11,293 nt of DNA, from contig JAISAD010000018.1 in assembly GCA_031266895.1 (NCBI GenBank), positions 1-11,293 on the forward strand. Direction: 5' to 3'. This DNA is from Bacteroidales bacterium (lineage in GTDB: Bacteria > Bacteroidota > Bacteroidia > Bacteroidales > WCHB1-69). The notes below the pieces were generated by a model. The model searched no databases and was not told the DNA's origin. It worked only from the letters and a program-made list of their open reading frames with translations. Shown here in pieces: positions 6,562 to 11,293 of this stretch (position 1 is the first letter of the stretch; every line of letters begins with the position of its first letter). A program made the position numbers and the translations under genes.

Positions 6562-6948
6562 TCACATTCTGTCAAGGGAGCAGGTATTTCCGACTTTTTC
6601 AAGATGCTCAAAAATTGTTAAACATTTCTCATAGAGGGCTTTCTGCTCTTTGTCTTTTTTGTTATCTGCTATGAATAAAAGTATTTCAGCTAATTTTTCC
6701 AGGCTGTCATCAGTAAATTTCTTTTCTGCAATAAGCGTATGCATAAAATCTGCAGTCGGTATATCAGTTAATTCCTGAATATCAAAATCCAATTCGCTTT
6801 TTAGCGCCTGATTGGCAAGTTCAATTCCGATACCTGCCTGCCCTTTGCTTTGTAATCCGAGAAAATCAACGAGTATTTTTCCTAAGATTCGTCCAATTTG
6901 ATCTATTTGTTTTTTCAAATAATCTTCTCGTTCCATATTATTTTGCAT
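6562..6948 (-). CDS. Small helical protein of unknown function
   Basis: A 128-aa soluble protein that is almost entirely alpha-helical. It begins REDYLKKQIDQIGRILGKIL, has a middle Gly-containing helix pair, and then charged helices LEKLAEILLFIADNKKDKE. There is no signal peptide or membrane segment. It recalls DUF6483-like proteins, which start with a similar DYL-x3-I-x2-I/L pattern, but this is from memory and only tentative. ATG 6948 overlaps the stop of the S41 remnant by 11 nt. ATG 6936 lies just after that stop (TAATATG), fits the family start MEREDYL, and may be the true start (124 aa). This coupling suggests it was once translated together with the intact peptidase. Confidence 0.7.
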   Translation of the reverse strand: MQNNMEREDYLKKQIDQIGRILGKILVDFLGLQSKGQAGIGIELANQALKSELDFDIQELTDIPTADFMHTLIAEKKFTDDSLEKLAEILLFIADNKKDKEQKALYEKCLTIFEHLEKVGNTCSLDRM

Positions 6949-7132
6949 TGATTATTTCTATCGTCTTTTCCAGCACCTCATCTCTACCGCTTTTTATTCC
7001 TTCGATGGTTGGTTTTATTATAATACAATGCCAACTTGTTGAGTTTCGGTTCCATCAAAGTATATAGACACCGATTCCCAAGGTATCGGTGTAATCAGAT
7101 CCATACAATGGAGAAAGTATTAAAATTATGAC
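6938..7132 (-). pseudogene. Remnant of an S41 peptidase C-terminus
   Basis: Three pieces in two minus-strand frames line up with the C-terminal end of S41 (C-terminal processing) peptidases. They are GSDYTDTLGIGVY (up to about 7067), then YFDGTETQQVGIV in another frame (about 7063-7024), then IKPTIEGIKSGRDEVLE and a short tail ending at TAA 6940-6938 in the first frame. S41 proteins typically end with a G-x-G-x-Y-Y-x-D-G, T-Q-x-x-G-I-V-P-D and P-T-I-x-G-I-x-x-G-x-D-E-V-L-E series, so order and spacing agree. The Pro-Asp after GIV is missing at the second frameshift. The catalytic Ser-Lys part and everything upstream are absent, since lpxD begins at once. It cannot make an active protease. Confidence 0.65.
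7068..7092 (-). other. Strong hairpin downstream of lpxD
   Basis: ACACCGAT (7068-7075) pairs with ATCGGTGT (7085-7092). Two further C-G pairs past a T-T mismatch close a 3-nt loop, giving an 8+2 bp stem. It begins 45 bp after the lpxD stop in the direction of transcription. There is no proper T run after it on either strand, so it is a weak terminator candidate at best. It may act as a 3'-end stabiliser, or be a chance product of the S41 remnant it overlaps. Confidence 0.4.
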
Positions 7133-7136
7133 TTTG

Positions 7137-8117
7137 TTACACACTTTTTTCTTTCAGTTCTGCTACCTCTTTTTTCAATTGGGCAAACTCTTTCATTAGT
7201 TCTGGCAACATTTTAACACCGACTATTTCTCGCCATTTACGATGCGATTCATCGGCTGGAATGCCAAACAGTATCTGATTGGGCTTTTCTACGCTCTTAT
7301 TTATGGCCGTATGCGCTAATAACGTGGTGCCATTGGCAAGGTGCAGGTCTTTATTGATGCTACATTTAGCCCAAATTCGACAATCGTCGCCAATAACGGT
7401 GCAGCCTGCAATTGCCGATTGGGAGCCTATCAAGCAGCGTGTTCCGATGCGGGTATCATGTCCTATCTGTATAATATTGTCTAATTTACAGCCATCTCCA
7501 ATGACGGTATCGCCTGACACGCCTCGGTCAATATAAACGCCGCAGCCAATTTCCACATTATTTCCAACAAGAGTTCGGCCGCACGATTCCAGTTTTACCC
7601 ATCCCTCTTTTCGGCGTTGAAAATAAAATGCATCAGCGCCCAGCACCGATCCGGAGTGAATAATCACATTATCACCGATAATGGTATCTGCATAAATGGA
7701 TACGTTGGCATGTATCAGGCAATTTTTGCCAATTACTACATTTTCACCAACGAAAACTCCAGGCTGTATTATTGTCCTCTCGCCGATTTGAGCAAAAGGA
7801 TGTATCATTTCCTGTTGCGGATTAAAGTGGATAAAATGGTTCATAACCTCAGTATAGGCGCAAAGCGGATCTTTTACAATAAGCAGGGTTTTGCTTTCCG
7901 GCGCTTCTATTTCCTTGTCTATTAAAATAGTACCGGCAGCGCTTTTTAACACGCGGTTATAATATTTGTTATTATCTACAAAAGTGAGATCTCCGGCTTC
8001 AATAGAGTGAATTTCGTTAATTCCAGTTACAGATATTTCAGAATTGCCAATCAATTTCACGGGCTGTGAAATCATTGCTACAATATCTTTCAGCAAAATT
8101 GGTATTTCAAATTTCAT
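7137..8117 (-). CDS. lpxD: LpxD-like UDP-3-O-acyl-glucosamine N-acyltransferase
   Basis: A left-handed beta-helix acyltransferase of the LpxD family, which adds a hydroxyacyl chain from acyl-ACP to UDP-3-O-acylglucosamine in lipid A synthesis in the cytoplasm. The 326 aa include an N-terminal uridine-binding domain (about 1-100, with GDLTFVDN at 42-49), hexapeptide repeats (about 105-275) and a C-terminal helix (about 290-326). The catalytic His region LDNIIQIGHDTRIG is intact, with H220 matching the E. coli catalytic His (LDNQIQIAHN). The usual GxDGFG loop is replaced by GADAFYFQ (160-167). In Bacteroidota a second LpxD-like gene often sits beside efp, apart from the lpxD-lpxC-lpxA cluster, so this may be that paralogue with a changed substrate. 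It lies 36 bp after efp and is likely co-transcribed. Confidence 0.85.
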   Translation of the reverse strand: MKFEIPILLKDIVAMISQPVKLIGNSEISVTGINEIHSIEAGDLTFVDNNKYYNRVLKSAAGTILIDKEIEAPESKTLLIVKDPLCAYTEVMNHFIHFNPQQEMIHPFAQIGERTIIQPGVFVGENVVIGKNCLIHANVSIYADTIIGDNVIIHSGSVLGADAFYFQRRKEGWVKLESCGRTLVGNNVEIGCGVYIDRGVSGDTVIGDGCKLDNIIQIGHDTRIGTRCLIGSQSAIAGCTVIGDDCRIWAKCSINKDLHLANGTTLLAHTAINKSVEKPNQILFGIPADESHRKWREIVGVKMLPELMKEFAQLKKEVAELKEKSV

Positions 8118-8153
8118 TAAGGAATAATTTTAAAATCAACAATAAGAGGAACC

Positions 8154-8720
8154 CTATTTTACCCTTTCCGCATATTTATTGGTGCGGGTATCTACGCGAA
8201 TTTTTTCGTCGATTTCGATAAAGAGTGGCACAAATACCTCTGCACCAGTCTCTACGATTGCTCGTTTGGCAGCATTGGTGGCAGTATCGCCTTTTACGCC
8301 TGGCTCAGTATAAGTAATCTGCAAATCCACAAAAGGCGGCAATTCGCATGTAAGCGGTGTATCAGTATCGGCATGATACATAATTTCAACTCCCTGTCCT
8401 TCTTTCAATAGACCGGGGTTATTAATCAAACCCTCTTCAATAGCCAATTGTTCATAGGTTTCGGTATGCATAAAATTATAGGTGGAGTCGCCTTCCTTGT
8501 ATAAAAACTGGTATGGCCGCCGTTCCACGCGAGCCAAATCAATTTTTACGCCGGCAGTAAAGGTATTTTCCAAAACGCGGCCTGAGCGTAGGTTTTTCAG
8601 TTTTGTTCTTACAAAAGCGGGACCTTTCCCCGGTTTAACATGCTGAAACTCTACAATAGTCCATAACTCATTGTTATAGTCAATGCAAAGTCCATTTCTA
8701 AAATCAGCTGTTGTTGCCAT
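8154..8720 (-). CDS. efp: Elongation factor P
   Basis: EF-P binds between the ribosomal P and E sites and relieves stalling at proline stretches. The 188 aa show the full three-domain protein: an N-terminal KOW-like domain with the tip loop HVKPGKGPAF (27-36), a central OB domain, and the C-terminal OB domain ending FIEIDEKIRVDTRTNKYAER. K32 is at the tip position that is beta-lysylated at Lys34 in E. coli; no modifying enzyme is visible here, and how this phylum modifies it cannot be told. It is the first gene of the minus-strand block, with its own -7 box about 35 bp upstream. Confidence 0.97.
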   Translation of the reverse strand: MATTADFRNGLCIDYNNELWTIVEFQHVKPGKGPAFVRTKLKNLRSGRVLENTFTAGVKIDLARVERRPYQFLYKEGDSTYNFMHTETYEQLAIEEGLINNPGLLKEGQGVEIMYHADTDTPLTCELPPFVDLQITYTEPGVKGDTATNAAKRAIVETGAEVFVPLFIEIDEKIRVDTRTNKYAERVK

Positions 8721-8754
8721 GTTTTTTCTGTTAAATTTTAAAATTTTGAAAATG

Positions 8755-8762
8755 CAAAAATA
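8755..8762 (-). promoter_or_regulatory. Bacteroidota -7 box for efp
   Basis: On the minus strand this is TATTTTTG followed by CA. Transcription would start near 8751, giving a 31-nt leader before the efp ATG. It probably drives efp and lpxD, and perhaps the genes further on. No good -33 is visible. Confidence 0.55.
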
Positions 8763-8837
8763 TGCAATTTTATATTATTAAATGAGGAAGATTAACATTT
8801 ATTAAGATTTTTGCGGAGTTGTTACGTAAAAATTCCC

Positions 8838-8845
8838 TATTTTTG
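8838..8845 (+). promoter_or_regulatory. Bacteroidota -7 box for gmhA-nadA
   Basis: TATTTTTG is a perfect TAnnTTTG match with a start near 8849 and a 24-nt leader before the gmhA ATG. A TTTG at 8810-8813 could be the -33 element, but its 24-nt spacer is a little long. It is divergent from the efp box, with about 75 bp between them. Confidence 0.6.
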
Positions 8846-8873
8846 TAATCTCAATTTTTGTTACTGAAGAAGC

Positions 8874-9452
8874 ATGGAAAAAATCAGAAAAGCAATGAAA
8901 GCGAGCATTATGCTGAAACAGCAGTTATTGAATGATATCTCGTTTTTAACGAGAATAGAGGAGGCTGCTGCACTTGTCTGCTGTTCGTTGACCAGTGGCG
9001 GCAAAATTCATTTTTGCGGCAATGGCGGAAGCGCAGCTGATGCCCAACATATAGCCGCAGAATTGTCGGGTCGCTTTTCTTTCGATCGGCCTCCATTAAA
9101 TGCCGAAGCGCTCCACTGCAACAGTTCTTACCTCACTGCCGTAGCTAATGATTACGGATACGACCGCATTTTTGCTCGATTACTGCAAGGCACGGGCAAG
9201 GCAGGCGATGTGCTGGTAGGTTTTTCTACCTCCGGAAATTCGGCTAATGTAGTGCAAGCCTTTGAAATGGCACGCCAAATGAATATCGCTACTGTGGCGC
9301 TTACCGGCGCTCAGGGCAACTTGCTGTCTCTCGCTAACATTTTACTTAATGTGCCTTCAACCGACACGCCCCGCATTCAGGAAGCACATGGTTTGATTGG
9401 ACATATTATTTGTGAACTTGTTGAAAATAAGTTGTTTATGAATGAAAAATAA
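8874..9452 (+). CDS. gmhA: Sedoheptulose-7-phosphate isomerase (phosphoheptose isomerase)
   Basis: GmhA turns sedoheptulose 7-phosphate into D-glycero-D-manno-heptose 7-phosphate, the first step towards nucleotide-activated heptose for LPS core or surface glycans. The 192-aa length is normal. A helical N-terminus is followed by the SIS domain: FCGNGGSAADAQHIAAELS at 47-65 binds the sugar phosphate, and STSGNS occurs at 118-123. The Zn/catalytic residues H59, E63, Q169 (in RIQE) and H177 are all kept, with the same 8-residue spacing of Gln and His as in E. coli. ANDYGYD at 91-97 is typical of GmhA rather than of other SIS proteins. It overlaps nadA by 11 bp, so the two are likely coupled in translation although the pathways differ. 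No hddA, gmhB or hldE is visible here. Confidence 0.94.
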   Translation: MEKIRKAMKASIMLKQQLLNDISFLTRIEEAAALVCCSLTSGGKIHFCGNGGSAADAQHIAAELSGRFSFDRPPLNAEALHCNSSYLTAVANDYGYDRIFARLLQGTGKAGDVLVGFSTSGNSANVVQAFEMARQMNIATVALTGAQGNLLSLANILLNVPSTDTPRIQEAHGLIGHIICELVENKLFMNEK

Positions 9453-10356
9453 GATTCTAAAACTGAAAAAAGAGAAAAACGCCATTTTGCTGGCACACTA
9501 TTATACCTTGCCCGAAGTGCAGGAAATAGCCGATTACGTGGGTGACAGTTTGGCTTTAGCGCAGGCTGCCGCCACCACTGATGCCCAGATTATTCTTTTT
9601 GCCGGCGTGCATTTTATGGCAGAAACAGCCAAAATACTTAACCCAACTCGCAAAGTGATCATTCCTGATATGGAAGCCGGCTGCTCGTTGGCCGACAGTT
9701 GTCCGGCAGACGATTTTGCCCAATTTCTGCAAAACTACCCCAACCATACCGTTTTGAGTTATATCAACTGTTCGGCAGCCGTAAAAGCGCTCTCCGACAT
9801 TATTGTTACTTCAGGAAATGCTCTCAATATAGTATCTCAATTTCCTGTGGATGAGAATATTGTGTTTGCTCCTGACCGTAATTTGGGAGCTTATGTCAAT
9901 GCTGCTACCGGACGTAATATGGTGCTTTGGGACGGAGCTTGTCATGTACACGATCAGCTTAATGCCGATGCTGTTTTTGATCTGAAACAACGTTATCCTC
10001 AAGCCAAAATCATTGCACATCCCGAATGTAAAGCCACAGTGCTGGCGCTTGCCGATTTTGTGGGTTCTACCGCTGCCATGCTCAAATTTGTGAGTAGCGA
10101 CAGCGTTCAAGAATATATTGTAGCTACCGAAACCGGCATTATTTACGAGATGCTGAATCAAAATTCGCAGAAAGTTTTTCACATAGTTACTACTGACCAA
10201 AGTTGCAGTTGTAATGATTGCGAATATATGAAGAAAAATACGTTGACCAAAATTGAGAAGGCACTGCGAACAGAAACACCTGAAATAAAACTGGATGAAA
10301 ATCTTATGGTATTGGCTAAACAACCCTTGTTGCGCATGCTGGAGATGGGCAGGTAG
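9442..10356 (+). CDS. nadA: Quinolinate synthase
   Basis: NadA condenses iminoaspartate with dihydroxyacetone phosphate to quinolinate in de novo NAD synthesis, using an oxygen-sensitive [4Fe-4S] cluster. The 304 aa are the normal short form. The three repeated domains are seen, with AHYYTLPEVQEIADYVGDSL near the N-terminus (18-37). The cluster ligands expected by alignment are C81 (DMEAGCSLAD), C167 (WDGACHVH) and C260 (in DCEYMKKNTL). Additional Cys at 87, 110, 196, 255 and 257 make the C-terminal motif Cys-rich (SCSCNDC); the extra ones are probably not ligands. No nadB or nadC is in view, and the gene is the second of the gmhA unit. An intrinsic terminator is not visible before the flavodiiron gene. 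Confidence 0.95.
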   Translation: MKNKILKLKKEKNAILLAHYYTLPEVQEIADYVGDSLALAQAAATTDAQIILFAGVHFMAETAKILNPTRKVIIPDMEAGCSLADSCPADDFAQFLQNYPNHTVLSYINCSAAVKALSDIIVTSGNALNIVSQFPVDENIVFAPDRNLGAYVNAATGRNMVLWDGACHVHDQLNADAVFDLKQRYPQAKIIAHPECKATVLALADFVGSTAAMLKFVSSDSVQEYIVATETGIIYEMLNQNSQKVFHIVTTDQSCSCNDCEYMKKNTLTKIEKALRTETPEIKLDENLMVLAKQPLLRMLEMGR

Positions 10357-10401
10357 GCTTTTTGTTTTCATCCTGTTTCTCTATAATTGGAAAATTTCCT
10401 G

Positions 10402-10409
10402 TATCTTTG
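10402..10409 (+). promoter_or_regulatory. Bacteroidota -7 box for the flavodiiron protein
   Basis: TATCTTTG followed by CA is the most typical form of the phylum's -7 element. The transcript would start near 10413, 33 nt before the ATG. A -33 TTTG at the right distance is not evident. Confidence 0.65.
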
Positions 10410-10445
10410 CATTCTTCTATCAAAAAACGTTAACTGCTTAATACT

Positions 10446-11293
10446 ATGGATAATAAGATTTTAAAAATATGCGATTCTGTCCAATGGATTGGTGTATTGG
10501 ATAGGGATATCAAAACATTCGATATCGTTATGGAAACCCAGTATGGGACAACATATAATTCCTATTTTATTAATGCTCAAAAAAAAGCGATTGTTGAAAC
10601 AGTCAAAGCATCCTTTTGGGATGTGTATGAAGCAAAGTTGCGTCAGATGTGCGATCCCACCGAAATCGAATACATTATTATTAACCATACCGAACCCGAT
10701 CATGTGGGCAGTCTGCTCAAAACGTTGCAAATATGTCCCAATGCAAAAGTGGTAGCTTCTATGGTAGCGCTCAAATTTTTGAGTAATCAGATAGGTTTCA
10801 AATTTCCACAAGTTGCGGCCAAAGATGGTGATGTTATTGATTTGGGAAACAAACATTTAACGTTTATTAATGCTCCTAACTTGCATTGGCCTGACAGCAC
10901 CTATACCTATTTGCAAGAAGAGGAAATTCTTTTTACTTGCGACTCTTTTGGTGCGCACTTCTGCCATGAGGCGATGTTTGATGATCTTGTGGGTGACTAT
11001 AGTGATGCGTTTCAATACTATTTTGATGTAATTTTGAAACCTTTCAGTTCCTATTTCTTGAAAGCTATTGATAAAATCAGGAATTTGCCCATTCGAACGA
11101 TATGTCCGGGACATGGTCCTGTTTTGAGAACTCATGGCTGGGAGATTGTAGCAAAAACTGAGCATTTGTGTCGCAACTATTTGACCAGCTATCCAGTAAA
11201 GAACCGCATTCTGCTTGCTTTCGTGTCGGCTTACGGTTTTACGAAAACGATTGCCGAAAAAATAAAAGAGGGCATGGATGAGGTGCCGGAAGT
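10446..11293 (+). CDS. Flavodiiron protein (A-type flavoprotein), 3' end outside the window
   Basis: A flavodiiron protein that reduces O2 to water or NO to N2O, protecting anaerobes; which of the two it prefers is not readable from sequence. The visible 282 codons start at ATG 10446. The metallo-beta-lactamase-like domain has the complete diiron set: H81, E83 and D85 in HTEPDH (H86 next to them), H147 in NLHWPDS, D166 in CDSFGAHF and H223 in CPGHGP. The flavodoxin domain begins near residue 255, with the FMN phosphate loop SAYGFTKT. The gene then runs off the window, so the rest of the FMN domain and any rubredoxin-like extension cannot be judged. Electrons usually come from rubredoxin or another carrier. 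Confidence 0.93.
   Translation, partial: MDNKILKICDSVQWIGVLDRDIKTFDIVMETQYGTTYNSYFINAQKKAIVETVKASFWDVYEAKLRQMCDPTEIEYIIINHTEPDHVGSLLKTLQICPNAKVVASMVALKFLSNQIGFKFPQVAAKDGDVIDLGNKHLTFINAPNLHWPDSTYTYLQEEEILFTCDSFGAHFCHEAMFDDLVGDYSDAFQYYFDVILKPFSSYFLKAIDKIRNLPIRTICPGHGPVLRTHGWEIVAKTEHLCRNYLTSYPVKNRILLAFVSAYGFTKTIAEKIKEGMDEVPE

Noticed and set aside
7279..7925. Plus-strand ORFs of 85 and 102 codons opposite lpxD
   Set aside because: They are antisense to the hexapeptide-repeat domain and have no independent support.
9811..10371. Minus-strand ORF of 186 codons opposite nadA
   Set aside because: It lies fully antisense to a nadA gene with complete family motifs, and its protein shows no recognisable domain; it is a shadow.
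10461..11165. Two minus-strand ORFs (131 and 102 codons) opposite the flavodiiron gene
   Set aside because: The plus strand carries the full diiron ligand set in one open frame, so these are shadows.
1..11293. CRISPR arrays, tRNA or rRNA genes, insertion-sequence ends
   Set aside because: I saw no regularly spaced repeats, no cloverleaf-like element and no transposase frame or terminal inverted repeats on either strand.

Overview
The window looks like chromosomal DNA of a Bacteroidota bacterium, probably an anaerobic member of the Bacteroidales; the genus cannot be named. The reasons are promoters of the TAnnTTTG type in front of most transcription units instead of a sigma-70 -10 box, weak or absent Shine-Dalgarno sequences, an AT-rich leader before most starts, and a gene set of familiar Bacteroidota types (efp next to an LpxD-like acyltransferase, DUF3109, DUF2007, a lipoprotein with a charged stretch after its lipidated Cys). 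The flavodiiron protein at the right edge and the PyrK-type subunit at the left edge both fit an anaerobic or microaerophilic life.

Left part (1-3931): pyrK (minus) is divergent from a plus-strand run queE - thpR - DUF3109 with gaps of 21 and 11 bp. A glycosyltransferase of GT4 type converges on it from the right. Middle part (3932-6255) is AT-rich and looks accessory. It holds two TAnnTTTG boxes, a doubtful 81-aa one-helix ORF, a possible 19-codon micro-ORF, and a pair made of a 272-aa lipoprotein with a C-terminal glycine zipper and a 106-aa three-helix basic membrane protein. A perfect intrinsic terminator closes it, and a degenerate coding-like stretch follows.

Minus-strand block (6256-8720), read right to left: efp, an LpxD-like acyltransferase, a frameshifted remnant of the C-terminal end of an S41 peptidase, a small helical protein whose start overlaps the remnant's stop, and a DUF2007 protein. 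Divergent from efp are gmhA and nadA, overlapping by 11 bp, and then the 5' part of a flavodiiron protein gene cut by the window end.

Most of the window is housekeeping: pyrimidine synthesis, queuosine/7-deazaguanine synthesis, RNA-end processing, translation, lipid A or related acylation, heptose synthesis, NAD synthesis and O2/NO detoxification. The part most worth following is the self-contained lipoprotein plus membrane-protein unit at 4590-6008, which has a layout compatible with a membrane-active effector and its immunity protein. That is a hypothesis, not something the sequence proves. The S41 remnant shows that gene decay has taken place nearby.
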